From: Monocercomonoides exilis
Lineage: Eukaryota > Preaxostyla > Oxymonadida > Polymastigidae
Direction of reading: 5' to 3'
Length of the DNA stretch: 64,000 nucleotides
Assembly: GCA_001643675.2 (NCBI GenBank)
Contig: LSRY02000044.1
Coordinates: 642,501 to 706,500, forward strand
This document shows, piece after piece, positions 12,401 through 23,698 of the stretch. Numbering within the stretch: position 1 is the first letter of the stretch; each line of letters opens with the position of its first letter. The notes below the pieces were generated by a model that made no database searches, was not told where the DNA came from, and was given only the letters and a program-made list of their open reading frames with translations. The position numbers and the translations under genes were made by a program.

Positions 12401-14353
12401 ATGGAAAACATGGAAAGGGGGAATGGAAATAAAACAATTCAAATTGAAGGATCGACAATTATTCAAGATTCATTCTATGTTTCCAATTATCGGATCAAAA
12501 AGAGTGTGAAGATGGGAGAGGAAGATACAAAAGCAATATTGAGTTTTGAAAAGGCAACTGATAGTCAACTGGAATATTTCATGGTGAATGATATTCACCT
12601 TGAATTGTCCAACATCCAACTGCAATTGTCAACTGGATTTGACAACTCAGCCAAAACGATTATTACCAACAAAAATGGAGAATTGGTGATAAGTGAATGT
12701 TCATTCCATTCAGAAGCAGGAATGAACAATGGATTTGATTGTGTGTTTGTGGATGTGATTGGAGGCAGTGTGGAAGTGAATGATTTGTCGATTGAATCGT
12801 GCAATGTTGGAAACAGTATTTTTGTCGTTCACGATTCTGGAGTTTCTTGCCATTTTGTGAATGTTCGAGTGGAATCGTTGAATGAAAGTGGAGGATGTCT
12901 TCTTCTGATCAAAGGAACTGAATTAACAACAAAGATAAATGAAGTGAGTGAGGAAATGAGTCTCAACATTGATAATTCATCATTTTCAGGAGTGAAGAGA
13001 AGCGACAATGGGCCAAGTATTTTGGAGTCAAAGAGTGAGAACAAGATTTGTTTGGTTGTGAATTCGAGCAACATCACAGAAGACAAAGCAGAATTGAGTG
13101 AAAAAGGAGGAGCAATATTCTTCACATTGGGTGCATCTGGATCGATGAAGATGATTGACTCAACAATCAGTCAATGCAGCTGCAGTCTCAGTTCAGGGAG
13201 AGGAGGAGGAGTGTATCTGGCAACAAAGGAAAGAGGGGAATTGAATTTCACATTTGTTGGAATGAAATTCAGTTCAAATACAGCAAGAGTGGGGAATGAC
13301 ATTTTCATTGAATGCTTCAACATCACCTCACAAATCAATGAAAGTCAATTTCAGTTTGATCTTCGAGAAGGCAACTACAATCGATTCAATGCGATATATG
13401 GAAGAGATCTCTGCGAATACACAAGCGATACGAATCTGATTGGATTTATTACGATCCATCAGAGTGACGCAATCATTGTTTGCAGTGTGAATGGATCGAA
13501 TGACAGACAATGTGGAACCAACACACTTCCATGTGATTCAATTGAGCATGGGCTGGTGCATCTGACATCTGAATATGTGAGTCTATTGTATATTGACGCT
13601 GAGAGTGTGATTGGAAGAGAAATAAATCTGGAGGAGATGAGTTTGAGTTCGAAGAGCAGAGAAATGTGTGAAGTTGAAGTGAAATCAGAGATTGAAAGAA
13701 TGAGAGAGACATTGGTAACAACAGCCGGAACAGTCTCGTTGTTGAGAGTGAATTTTGTATTTGATTCAAATTTCATCTCTTCACATGAATCATTGATATC
13801 TCCCGAAGGAGGAATTCTTGAGATAATAAATTGCTCATTTGACTCAAAACAATCGACTTCAGAAGGAAATGTAGAATATGCAAGCATTCCATTTCACATT
13901 ATCTTCATGGAAAAAGGAGAACTACAACTTGATGGATGCTCAATATCAAATCTCATTCTTCAAAAATCTGCATTATATCTTTCATCACCACTTCCATCAG
14001 TGATTTATTTGTTTGAGATCAGCAATTCAACAATAAAAACATCTCTGATAGATATAAATGAGTGCGGGCAATTGAAAATTGATAGACTGCTTGCTGAAAA
14101 TATCTCAGTTGAAGGAAATGAAGAATCATTGATATCTTGCTTGACAATGAAAAAGACGATGCAATTAACAAATTGCACAATTGGTGGAGTCAGTTCAAAC
14201 AAAGCAAAAGGCAAATTGATAAAAGTGGAGAATTGCACAGATGTGAAAATGGACAGTTGCATTTTCGATGGAAGTTTGTATGAAAAAATTGTGCAATATT
14301 TAAATTCAGGAGAAGAGATGTGCAGATGGGATGGATCTCTTGTGATGTTGTGA
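9461..14353 (+). CDS. Beta-helix surface protein, ectodomain part (frame ends early)
   Basis: This frame encodes the extracellular half of a large surface protein whose reading frame breaks near 14342. It is rich in Ser, Gly and Cys and repeats glycine turns such as SNGGAIYM, YGGGMYA, GYGGGLYL and GNGGGIKV, each next to short strands and Asn/Cys ladders. That is the usual look of right-handed parallel beta-helix repeats. Many N-x-S/T sites suggest a secreted domain. The start is uncertain: 9461 is the first ATG in this frame, but a different-frame ATG at 9390 begins a signal-peptide-like hydrophobic run (SIIALGIAALAAELCL) that runs to a stop near 9510. A second small frameshift or unseen splice there is possible. 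The downstream frame (14320-16320) continues the same protein. Related beta-helix/TM/kinase proteins form large families in oxymonads, from memory. Confidence 0.75.
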   Translation: MGRGVEEGKEREKTEMITAGAHKGVSTIINKQKVNNIYVDARAGRENEEENEKTNGLKDLNEEKPNEEKETDGNENGRKREINNNSAYATRGSGRNGVFGAEGSEIEGCWRLKNSSATWSGLGLQTSGNRNVIWAEKGSKVVICGCFVAVLDEISPFYFDGSCGLFTNISLRSSSTSTSASTEQIFPPLFSSKAMEAEISEKCHVSVCSSHFSSFCVSSAPFISSHFVSLSQLEFFNISTNPSKTTHLGEGLSQTSFLMSGCEFVSVWDVYDGGIVPSLNSPSSSLAASNTSFVGCYRSQNVAISGSEGNPSKPGRQQIADNGANSFTWCVWNGSNTTGSSGSYSDGASNGGAIYMYSKTSGTLSVKFCSFNDCYAHWCGGGIMCYIINSVKIENNSFNACTAQTDYGGGMYARSISSCVRISGCEFQKCKASGYGGGLYLESFQVSSSGCIGTESGKGESACVFECFFTSCSLTSQYGGGLSCITVPAAFKMRRLQFISCSAVSYGGGLYFDPSRSTAPSNNHYCYFFFFHDCRCTTTSTPYGHDVYFEDRYNLFSSNNPFYESYITNTDEKRVYYQYYNGNNWVYQETQKKEWLKEWMKDRFVGVGGSDTSNLCGMSEATPCKTVGHAVESSMAQLSSTITLLDGRHVSEGATISVGEKKISVVGRGKTVSVIGTSALSTSSTMLFSISSGQLEVGHMGIDHNATRSSSPSVFVVSLGSGALSLEDVAIDSSTSGGSGISSSVFEVALRQLKMIDVEIKNIKMSQPLFAEPSSAGSSTGESLLGNVTIRNVNRTTGDGVVIAKSVKSEETFIMSNATVEDCVCEKGNGGGIKVELEGVSSKVVIGDSTSLSGGTTTFNQCKCSGCGGGMFLSLGDADAMFELSETLVFDGNEAEFGKNMFILGKDFNSSVTNDSFKFDYSSMKDDKTLFVGSDDFHSNKDLFMFLIPYSSFEIFISSEGFDVARCGSEEEPCFTMWKGMENMERGNGNKTIQIEGSTIIQDSFYVSNYRIKKSVKMGEEDTKAILSFEKATDSQLEYFMVNDIHLELSNIQLQLSTGFDNSAKTIITNKNGELVISECSFHSEAGMNNGFDCVFVDVIGGSVEVNDLSIESCNVGNSIFVVHDSGVSCHFVNVRVESLNESGGCLLLIKGTELTTKINEVSEEMSLNIDNSSFSGVKRSDNGPSILESKSENKICLVVNSSNITEDKAELSEKGGAIFFTLGASGSMKMIDSTISQCSCSLSSGRGGGVYLATKERGELNFTFVGMKFSSNTARVGNDIFIECFNITSQINESQFQFDLREGNYNRFNAIYGRDLCEYTSDTNLIGFITIHQSDAIIVCSVNGSNDRQCGTNTLPCDSIEHGLVHLTSEYVSLLYIDAESVIGREINLEEMSLSSKSREMCEVEVKSEIERMRETLVTTAGTVSLLRVNFVFDSNFISSHESLISPEGGILEIINCSFDSKQSTSEGNVEYASIPFHIIFMEKGELQLDGCSISNLILQKSALYLSSPLPSVIYLFEISNSTIKTSLIDINECGQLKIDRLLAENISVEGNEESLISCLTMKKTMQLTNCTIGGVSSNKAKGKLIKVENCTDVKMDSCIFDGSLYEKIVQYLNSGEEMCRWDGSLVML

Positions 14354-16320
14354 AGAGTTTTGTGATGATGAAAGACACAACAATCTCAAATTCATCAGAA
14401 GGTGGAATAACAATGAGTGGAGGGGAAATGACTGTTAATGATGGAAGATTTGAGAACAACAATCCTTTCATTGAAAAATATCCATCATTGAGAAGAAACA
14501 TCATCTGTTCTAATTCTGGAGCATTGAAAGTGATGAGTTTGAAAGGAGGAGATGGAGTTTTGCCAAATTCATCATTTTGGATGTTGAATGAAGGGTGCAG
14601 CTTTGAAGGGATTGCTTCAGAAAGGGATTCATCATTCTTTATTCCTGTGCTGGAGAGTGTGGAAGCAAAAGAAGAGACAGATAGAATGAAGCTGAAGTTC
14701 AAAGGGATGCTTCTTGTTCCATGCAATCTGTCATTCTCAGTTGTGAAGAGGAAGGGAGAAGAGAAAGAGATTGAAAAACATGATTTCGACAGAAATGGGT
14801 TTTTGTCAGAAAGAGAAGTTGATGGAAGTGTGACAAAGGATCTCATCAGTGGTTGTGAAAATGATGTTGAGGTGTGTGTGTGTATTTTGTTTGGGAATAC
14901 AGAATTTCCTTCATCAACAAATCCATTCGTTTTGAAGAATGCAAGTGAAGCAAAGGGAAATGGAAACGAAAGGATTGTTGAAGGAGGAAACAAGACAGTG
15001 CCTTATTGGATTATCATTGTTGTGGTATTTGCAGTTTTGTTTTTGATTGTTCTGATTGTGTCAATTGTTGTGACCATTCGATGGAGAAAGGCAAAAGAAG
15101 AAGCGAAAAAATACAAGGAGATTGTGAATGACAACATCAGAAAAGATCCGAAGCTGATTGAGATGGTGACGATGGAGATGTCACCAGAGGCGCAGTGGAG
15201 GAGAGAAAAAAAGAAGAATGAAGAGAATGCAAAGAAGAGAGTGTTTGTGAAGACGATGGCACACTCGGAATCTTCAGACTATTTGTTGGTTGAGAGTGGA
15301 TCTACTGAATATTTTCTTGGAAATGATTCGGACAAGATCCCAGAATGGGTGCTGGAGAAAGAAGAAGAAGAAGAGATGAGGAAGAGATCACCGTCACCAT
15401 CCATCTCACCCACAGACACAGAAACCACATTTGTTCGTGGGGAGGATCTTTGTCCAACCACCTCATCGATGTCGAATCTGGTGGATGCAATTGCTTGCTC
15501 ATCACCACATGAGAAGCTGATTGTGGACTTGAGGGATTCATTGTTCATGCTGCTGCATGGAAGGAATGAGAAGAAAGAGATGGCGATTGGCACTCTTCAG
15601 CAAAGAGAGCAAACAGCTGCCCAGATCCTGTTCTGGGTGGCTAATCTGGCGCTCCACTCGTTTGATGAAATGGAAGTTCCTCTTCAATCACTTATCAATT
15701 TGAGCCCGCACATTGTTCTCTTCTCAGAGCACATGGTTATTTGCATTGTGATGCACTCCGACTGCTCGTCAGATGATGAGTCAGATTCATCATCCATCTC
15801 TTCTTCAACCATTGTGACATCTGCCAGTGATGAAGATGATAGTGACTCTCTTCCCTCATCAGCGTTTGAGGATGAGCCCGACAACTGGAATGAGTGTTTG
15901 AGATGGAAGGCGCCAGAGCTGCAGATGAAGAGGAAGATGGGAGCAACCAAGGAGTCAGTGGCATTCTCGTTTGGGATGATGCTGTGGGAATGTTTGACAC
16001 TGGAGATTCCGTTTGGGGAGTGTGAGGCTGTGATTGCAGGAGACAAGATTGTTCGTGGGGAGAGGCCGAGGATGGGAGATGAGCAGTCGAGTCTTGAAGA
16101 GGTGGTGAAGGAATGCCTGTCAGCTGAGCCATCAGAAAGACCATCGCTGCCAAATCTTAAGAGAGAGTTTATTCAGCGTTTTCCAGCAGGTGCAGCGATG
16201 ATAACGATGTCAGATGCGATTGACGTGACTTCCTTGAGATCGAGCCAATACACAATCAACAAGAGCGGAAGAATCATCATTTTAGAAGCAAAGAGTGAAA
16301 GCACAAATGCTGAGGAATGA
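14320..16320 (+). CDS. Beta-helix protein, C-terminal part: TM segment and pseudokinase
   Basis: This is the continuation of the 9461-14353 protein in another frame. The sense passes smoothly from the first frame into GDV-like codons if one base is restored near 14342, so I read the pair as one gene with a 1-nt deletion, real or a sequencing error. Order of parts: the end of the beta-helix; a single membrane helix at about 15004-15080 (WIIIVVVFAVLFLIVLIVSI) followed by a basic stop-transfer; an acidic linker; then a kinase-like C-lobe. In the C-lobe I see RWKAPEL (APE-like), SFGMMLWECLTLEIPFGE (helix F region) and SERPSL. I see no Gly loop, no VAIK lysine, no HRD and no DFG, so it should be catalytically dead. 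It ends in TGA at 16320. A surface receptor or adhesion role is inference. Confidence 0.75.
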   Translation: MQMGWISCDVVKSFVMMKDTTISNSSEGGITMSGGEMTVNDGRFENNNPFIEKYPSLRRNIICSNSGALKVMSLKGGDGVLPNSSFWMLNEGCSFEGIASERDSSFFIPVLESVEAKEETDRMKLKFKGMLLVPCNLSFSVVKRKGEEKEIEKHDFDRNGFLSEREVDGSVTKDLISGCENDVEVCVCILFGNTEFPSSTNPFVLKNASEAKGNGNERIVEGGNKTVPYWIIIVVVFAVLFLIVLIVSIVVTIRWRKAKEEAKKYKEIVNDNIRKDPKLIEMVTMEMSPEAQWRREKKKNEENAKKRVFVKTMAHSESSDYLLVESGSTEYFLGNDSDKIPEWVLEKEEEEEMRKRSPSPSISPTDTETTFVRGEDLCPTTSSMSNLVDAIACSSPHEKLIVDLRDSLFMLLHGRNEKKEMAIGTLQQREQTAAQILFWVANLALHSFDEMEVPLQSLINLSPHIVLFSEHMVICIVMHSDCSSDDESDSSSISSSTIVTSASDEDDSDSLPSSAFEDEPDNWNECLRWKAPELQMKRKMGATKESVAFSFGMMLWECLTLEIPFGECEAVIAGDKIVRGERPRMGDEQSSLEEVVKECLSAEPSERPSLPNLKREFIQRFPAGAAMITMSDAIDVTSLRSSQYTINKSGRIIILEAKSESTNAEE

Positions 16321-18619
16321 TAGATTTCTTTGGATCAACAAATAAAATGAGAAAGGCGAATGAAATGTTTTTATGTTGAGGTACATACTGAAGAGAGATG
16401 GTCATAAATGCATCTGGAAACCATTGATTTTCAGAATCTTTTGTTTGTGATTCTTGAGAAAAGTCTTCCTTTCATTTTTCACACATGTTTTTCATCTAGA
16501 TTATAATTGTGTATTCACATTTATATGTATTTTGTCTCCTATGTTTTCTTTTGATGTTTTATGAAAATCTTGTAATTCACTTTTCGAAAAATATGTGCCT
16601 GTTTGTTTGTATGTGTATTTGTATGTTTTCTTTAATGTTCTCTTTATGTATTCATCGAGTTATTGTATTTTGATACATAAATATTTTTAAATGGCTTTAT
16701 GTTGGTGGATGCATGTTTGTATTTCCATTTGATTGATTAGTTTTTTGCCGAATCACTTCACAAAAACATCCATACAATATCCTAATTTAACTATATTTAT
16801 TGAAAGCAAATGTGAAATTATGCAATGTCATTTGAAGCAATAAGGTTTATTTTTAAATAAAAAACTTGACTTACAAATAAAAAAACAGTTATTTTTCTTT
16901 TTTGGAGACTTGAATATTATCATGTGATTGAAATATGGTGATAATTGATGTCACTCTCTCTCTCTCTCTCTCAATTTTTTTTTTTAATAATTCACCCCTT
17001 TCCTCTACTCTCCTCCACTCGCTCAGCTGTCTTTCTAAACTTTCCAGAAATTCCTTCTTCTGTCGGATCACAGGCACTGGACAATACATTCTGACAGATT
17101 TGCTAACATAGAAAGAGTGTGAAATCTTCATTGGCCATCGTGTGACACCCAATGCTGGGATCTGTGCAGTTGAGAGTGGCTTTGCAGTGGAACGTTTGAA
17201 TAGTTGGTTATGAAAAAGAGAGAGAAAGAGAAAGAAAAGAAAGGGAAAAAAAACCAATTAGACTTCTGAATCGCTGAAAGAATGCAATTAACTTTCAACT
17301 TTTTTTTTCATTTTTTTTCTTTCCGTGATCATTTTGGATTTCAACAGTTCAAAAAAAATGAAAAGATAAGAAAGAAAAGGGGAGAAAAAATGGACGCAAA
17401 AACTGAAAGAGTTATGAACAGCTCAATGTGAAAATTCGACAACCTGAGGAGCATTGGAGGCAATTGGAAAGATGCTCAATTATGAACATATCTGAACGCT
17501 TTTTCGATTTTGAATGAAAAAAATATCATTTTTGTGTCGGAATTGATTGCTGAAAGATGAAGGATATGCATGATGTTTGAGCAGCTGGAATTTTTTCCAA
17601 TGCCTCAACGTTTGGCTGATTTCGTTGAAGATGAATGGAAAACACTCAAACTTTCCAACGGTCGATTGCAGCAACACAAAAGAATATCCTCAAAAACATC
17701 ATACAAAATTGTTGTCTTCCTCTTCTTTCTGATGCAACTTAAGTTGGATTCAGGAAAAATCACTTTCATCCGAAAACCTCATTCTCTCTTTCATATGAAG
17801 AGGAATTGCCTTGCTGTTGTGTTTCTTGAGTGCGTCTCATGGAAATGTTGCCTTCCTCCTTCTTCTCCAAATCTCAGCTCAACAGAAATAAAAATGATCT
17901 TGCATGAGCAAATCTTCCAATAACAACCAAGGAAATACATGTGTTTCTTTCAATGTTTCAGTTTCACCAAACTTGTGAATCCCAACCTGCAACAACAGAA
18001 AAGATATTCATGTTTTTCTCCATGGTATAAGATTATTTTGAAACTGAAGCATTGGACCTTGATCCTCTGCAAGTTGATTGGGATGTTTTCGTTGTCGAAG
18101 TGCTTTTTTTTTAATTTGTATTGTTTTTCAAAATTTTCATTTCTTCTCTTCTTTCAAAATCCATCAATCCACATATTGATGAATTCAAAATGCGACAATA
18201 TGCAAAACATTCCAAACCTGCAAGCATCGTCTGTTCTTGTTTTTTGTCTCAATCTTCTTCACAAATAATCACGAAATACGTTCCCTTCACTCATTCTGTC
18301 TGCCTGGTTTATTTTTCTTTTCAATAAAACACTATTTTTCAATGGGCAATTTATTCCATTCAGCGTAAAAATTGTATTTCAAAAAGTGAACGTCTTTTGA
18401 AAAAAATGCCTCAGTTAATGTAACTGTTGGTTTTGATCAAAAAGAAACAAAAGATTTCCTTTTCTAGCCTCATACAGCTAATCCTTGTGTATTTTGTTTC
18501 AATTACTTTTGCGCTTCTTTTTATTAAGCAAAAATTTAACAGTTTGTGTGGAGTTATTTTAATTTTGCGAGATAATCAAGATTTGCCTTTCATTTTGTTT
18601 ATTTTTTGCAACAATCAGA
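16321..18619. other. Intergenic; possible gene debris
   Basis: AT-rich and without a convincing gene. A minus-strand frame at 16889-17257 holds a coding-like stretch (RMYCPVPVIRQKKEFLESL) ending in a Glu/Arg run produced by a (TC)n microsatellite at 16953-16972. A plus-strand frame at 17570-17923 is of average composition. Both may be decayed gene pieces. Confidence 0.35.
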
Positions 18620-20154
18620 ATGATCATATGCGATGGTGATAAGTCTGAAGATGATAATTTTGAAGACGATAATTTTGAAGATGATAGTTCTGAAGACGAT
18701 GTTGTGAGAACGGCCAGAACCGAGAAGTTTTCAAGTTTACCATTTAATTTTTGGATTGAACAATTTTGAACAGATTTTTGTTTTTTGAATGTTTTTTGAA
18801 GAATTGTTTTATGAACTGGAATGTTGCAGAGAAGGAGAACAAATGCAGAAAATAGAGGAAATGAACGAGCTTGTGGAAGAAATGGATGAAGAAGAATTTA
18901 AAATAATTCTGACAAAAAAACAACAAAAAAAATTGCACCAAATGGTAGAAGAAGAGATAATTACGTGGGGGGATGCCATTGTGCTATTGAAACACATATG
19001 TTGCATCAGGGAATTAAAAAGTGTTAATGCTTATCCAAATAGTGAATTCTCGTTGAGCGAAACAATGAGAGAAATGATAAATGATGAAAATGAGAAGAAT
19101 AAAGAAGAAAAGAACGAGAAATTTCTTACAGATCTGTGCGAAAGCTATGTTTTTCTGAACGCGGAATATGATTCAGACGAATCGCGTTCAATTTGCGCGC
19201 CTTGCCTTCTGAAAGTTGCGTTGAAGAAAGAGGAAGATAAGGAGACTCAAAAAGAGGTGGAAATAGCATTGTTGGCTTTGATCAATTATGCATATTACGT
19301 ATGAGCATTTTTTTTTTCTTTTCTTTAAATTTTTTTTAATTTTTTCAAAGTTTGCGGAAGAAAAACTGTATCTGAATGAAATCAAAGAGATCATCCAACA
19401 TCATCAGAAACACAGAAATCTGACTCAACGGTCGTATCAATTGGGTTGGGAATTGTTGATTATCCGATTTCTGTATGAAAGAAATTTGGAAGATATAATT
19501 GTGAATGAGCTTCATTTTGTGAGAGAAGCAAGAAGAGTATTGGAAGAATTGATAAAGTGCATGGATTGGAAGAGAAAAAAAGAAGAGGGAAGAGAAGCGA
19601 AAGAAGAGATAATAATCAGGAGATGGCTCGATGAGATTTATGACTTCATTGACTCATGCGAATTGTGGAACGAAGAATGTTCTGGGCTTATCAGCAGCGT
19701 TGTTCAGGTATTTCGAGCATCAAGGGATAATTACGAGGATATAAGCAGTCTGTGCCTTGTTTTATTAAGAAGAGCATCAGAAAAAAGAGTTGTGAAGGTT
19801 GAAGAATTGGAGAAGAGAGGAGTTATTGGTCTCTTATTGGAAGAAATGAAGCAATCAACTTTTGATGAAGACTTTTTGGGAGATATTTTGATTTTCTTTT
19901 TGAATATTTCAAGAAGATTGGAAAGAAATTCAGATGAAGAAACGAAAGACGAGGAGAACGGTGAAAAGGAAGAAAAGGAGGATTATGAAGCAGAAGAAAC
20001 GAAACGGAAAATGTTGAAAAGGCAATTATTCGAAAGGATGGAAGAAGAAGGATTTGAAGATATTATTGCGAGTCTTTTTGGAGAAATTTGTTTGTTGAGT
20101 GTTGATTATTCCGAAATATCAAAAAATATATCAGATTATTTTGTGAATGTTTGA
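18620..20154 (+). CDS. Oxymonad-type hypothetical family protein, copy 1 (3 exons)
   Basis: Proposed exons are 18620-18734, 18802-19298 and 19351-20154, with introns of 67 and 52 nt (donors GTTTACC and GTATGAGC; acceptors TTGAAG and TCAAAG). The splice gives 471 residues. Exon 1 encodes three near-repeats of FEDDN/SEDD and then RTEKFS; exon 2 opens LFYELECC and carries QKIEEMNELVEEMDEEEF; exon 3 carries KEIIQHHQKHRNLTQRSYQ, NELHFVREARRVLEEL and a C-terminal DYFVNV. The protein is helical and Glu/Lys-rich, resembling an alpha-solenoid. I recall many very similar proteins in Monocercomonoides, all without known function. A paralogue lies at 35448-36752 with the second intron at the same place and phase. 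There is no signal peptide or membrane helix. Function unknown. Confidence 0.8.
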
Positions 20155-20987
20155 CCATATTCTTTTCATTTGATTTTGTAACTCAAATGTTTCATTTTTC
20201 TTTGAAAATTAATTCGTTCATTAGCAAACAGGCGATTGCAGCCTTTTTCGTTTGAAAATTTAAATTGAATTGTTTGATGTATATTCATCTTTTGATGTTA
20301 ATGTTCGAGAAAATGAGATGTTATTTATTTCGTAACTCCAAATTTTAACTTTTTTTCATTTCTTTTTATTTTTTTAAAACAATGTGGGAAATAAAAAATT
20401 AAAGAGTTTTTTGAAATGAAGTTTTTGCTTCCTTTTTCAAAAAATGAAAAATGAAAATTATTTTCAATAATTTTATTTTCATCAAGAAGCTTTGTTGAAT
20501 GAATTAGGTTGGTGTTTTTATTGGTGCCTTTTTTCAATTTCCTTGTGAACTTTAAAATGTCATATAAGAAACAAAGAATATTTGTTCGCACAATTATGCT
20601 TAACAACAGTGGAGGAACAAATGCATTTTTTTTGATTGGAAAAAAACGTTTTTTTTTATCAGTGAAATTGTAGTTTGAAAAAAATGAAAGAAACTTTCTT
20701 TTGATACAAATTGAACAAACAAAAATTACATAATTGCAAATACTCCCTGTCTCTGAACTTATTATGTCATCTAGCTGTTCAAAAAAGTAATTTTATTGTC
20801 ATTTCCCAAAGTATTGATTTGTTTTCACAATTATCCATAAAAAAAGCTGAAGAAGGGAAAAGAAACATTCGGGCTGAAAAGGCGTTAATAGATTATCGCA
20901 TTTATGAAAACAAACTCGAGAGAAAGGAGCGAATTCTATTGAACGGAAAATCCAGGTTTGTGGATTCCATCAACTTCGGTGAATTTT

Positions 20988-20988
<1 letters not shown>

Positions 20989-21031
<43 letters not shown>
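20989..21031. repeat. Poly-A run (43 A)
   Basis: Uninterrupted homopolymer of 43 adenines, possibly slippage or a relic retroposon tail. No element is recognisable next to it. Confidence 0.9.
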
Positions 21032-21034
<3 letters not shown>

Positions 21035-21373
21035 CCATTCATGTTATGAAGGCTGTTCAATGAAACACGTATGTTACAAAAATGGGAAAACAATCATTGC
21101 TTCGCAAGGTAAAAAAAGAAATAATTTCAGACGTAATAAAAATTGAAGCGAAGTTTTGAACGAACCTGACAGTGAAAAAAACGAAAGAATCTGTTTGCAG
21201 AAGATTCTAATTGGGCCGATATTTTTTGCTTTATGAATTTTGTTCCACACTATTCTTTTAAAGATTTTTTTCGATTTTTTCTATTTCTGTGTTTAATATT
21301 GCAAAGAAATGCAGAATAATAATCATTCGATTGAAGAAAAAGTTTGGAACAAATCATTGAATTTTTTATAAAT

Positions 21374-21628
21374 GGGTCATTATTTTTGAAATCATATCTT
21401 TTTTCGGGGAATTGATATTAAAAAGATTGTTTGTCAATTGGAAGTGTTTTTGTATTCAGATGATATAATTATAACAACTGTTTTTAATATAAATGTATGA
21501 TCTGAAATAATGATGAATATGTCTTGAAAATGTCTGTGCACTTTTCAGTGTTCATTTTCTTGTATTCAAGAGAAATTTTTGGACCGAAATTTTTGAATGA
21601 AAAAATATGCTTTCAAAAAGAATGACCC
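21374..21628. mobile_element. 254-bp-family miniature inverted-repeat element, copy A
   Basis: It begins GGGTCATTATTTTTGAAATC and ends with the imperfect inverse, closing on AATGACCC, for 255 bp. Both sides carry AAAT (21370-21373 and 21629-21632), a 4-bp target duplication. It has no coding capacity. Its ends resemble those of the large element at 40067-56904 and of copies at 23439, 39948, 57510 and 58921. Confidence 0.8.
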
Positions 21629-23438
21629 AAATGCAAGAATTCCGTCCCAATTTTCAATTTATTTGATTCGAATTGGATTGAAAATGTTTTAGAAGATGAA
21701 GAGTCAGATATTATTGAAGATGCTTCACCAAAAAAATTTTCATAATCTGCGGCTTATTCCTTCTTGCGAAATCAGCCCGTATTGAAATAACAAATGCCAA
21801 ATATTTTGGATTCAAAACGTCTTGCAGCATCTTGCCAGGATGCTTAAAAACCAAACATGAAATGCCTAATGATTTGTAATTGAAACACAAATACAGACAG
21901 GAGCTGATCTTTCATGTGGATGAAACATCACCAAGATTATCTGATAATTGCCAAAAACTTGTTTCGACATCCTCGGAGTCTCCTTCAGCCTATTGCCTTC
22001 CTCATTCGAGAGTGCGAAACGCGTAGCTTATGGCCGCTGTTGTCTCAGTTGGCTTTTCTATAACCCAAATTGTTCTTTGGCCGAGTTCCAGTTTTTTGGA
22101 TGAGTTTTCTTCATTGATATGGGGCAAAATATTTTGCTTCAAGCATTTTCATTGAAAAATAATGCACTTTTCATTGACTTTTTGAGATCAAAAATTATTA
22201 TAAAAATGGTTCTATTTTTTGACATTCGTGAAATGTTGGAAAACTTTTTGTTTTAATTTCAATGATACCTGTTTACGGATATGAAAATCATATTTATTTT
22301 GAAATCCAAGAAAGCGAAACAAAGTTATGAGCGAAACAATTTTCAAATGCTTTGTGCATAAAAAGCTTGAAAGTCCGTATTTTCCCCCATATCTCCTTCG
22401 CTTGATGTGTCGATTAATACTAACAGTTGGATAAACTATTGATGTTCGAACGATACTCTTTGCATGTTCAGTTTACAGATATATTGGATAGAAAGAAAAG
22501 AATGGAATTACCAGAAGAGAGATGTTTGTTATTCAAAGATTAGCACAGCTCATGAGCAAACCATTTTATTTGAAGAAAATTTATAAAATCGAATGTGGAT
22601 ATCATCACATTTGTTCCTCACACAACACATATTTTTCATCCTCTCGATTGAGGTGTGTTTGCTGTTCTTTAGACAGAATAAAATTCATTAATAGAAATCC
22701 TGCAATTTTCAACTGCTTCATTTATCAGAAAGGCTTTGACAGATCTCATTCTTCAAGCCATTCACTCTGCATTTCCACCATTAGTTATGGAGAATACCTT
22801 TAATTTAAACTTCGTATTATTTCCATCGTCAGGGCCAGTTTTACGAAAATTACATAAATACTCCTCATTTCTGTTGCCTGTTTATTCATATTGTTTTGAT
22901 TTTTTCATAAAACTGCTCACAAACGAAGCTTTCTAAGAAATATAGTGAATAGATATTTTTTATTCAAACAAGAGCATGATGTTCTGAAGCCGAAGAAGAA
23001 ACAAAAAACATTGAAGAAACTCTTCCATTAAAGTCAAAGAAGAAAAGAGTTAATTGAAGAATTTTTCACGATGACGTTAAAAATGTCGAAGGAGATCTTT
23101 TTGCAGATAAAAGTGCAGGAAAAAGAAAAGTTGAAGGCTGTTAGACACAAATTTTGTTTATTTTTTCTATTTGATTCTGTATTTTTTGTTTTTTTTTTTT
23201 TCAAAAATTAGGTTCTTATAAAAGAAGGTTTCCAATTGAAACACCAACCTATATTCCTGCACTTGCATCAAAAAAAGATCATCTTCATTTCAAAGAATTC
23301 AATTCTTCGGTTGTTATCTCTTGAAGACTCTTGACTCTTTTTTTATTTCTATTTCTTTCTGTATTTTCAAACAATATCTTGAAGAAGAAGATAGTTATGC
23401 CATTTTAGAAAAGAATTCTAAAGCATAAAAGAAGAAAT

Positions 23439-23698
23439 TGGTGATAATTTCAAAAACCATATTTTCATGATCAAATTTTTTTTTGTTTGAAAATTCACTA
23501 TCACTATTGATAAATGAACACTGAAAAGATTTAACTCCTTTCAAAAATATATTCATCATGAATATGTTTCAGAACATTGTCTTTTTTTAACAGTAACAAT
23601 GAGCTAGTCTTTACAATGAACATTTCCTCTCAAAAGAAATCAAACATTTGAAGAATCAACACTCCGAAAAAAGTTCAAATTTCAAAAATTTTAACTTA
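23439..23698. mobile_element. 254-bp-family miniature element, degenerate copy
   Basis: The left end (TGGTGATAATTTCAAAAACC) and right end (CTCCGAAAAAAGTTC and onward) line up with the copy at 57510-57763, including the ATATTTTC near the left end. The termini are eroded and I see no clear target duplication. Boundaries are approximate. Confidence 0.5.

Noticed and set aside
22522-22803. Possible RCC1-like fragment (IECGYHH)
   Set aside because: Only a few residues resemble the motif, and no repeat or longer frame supports it.
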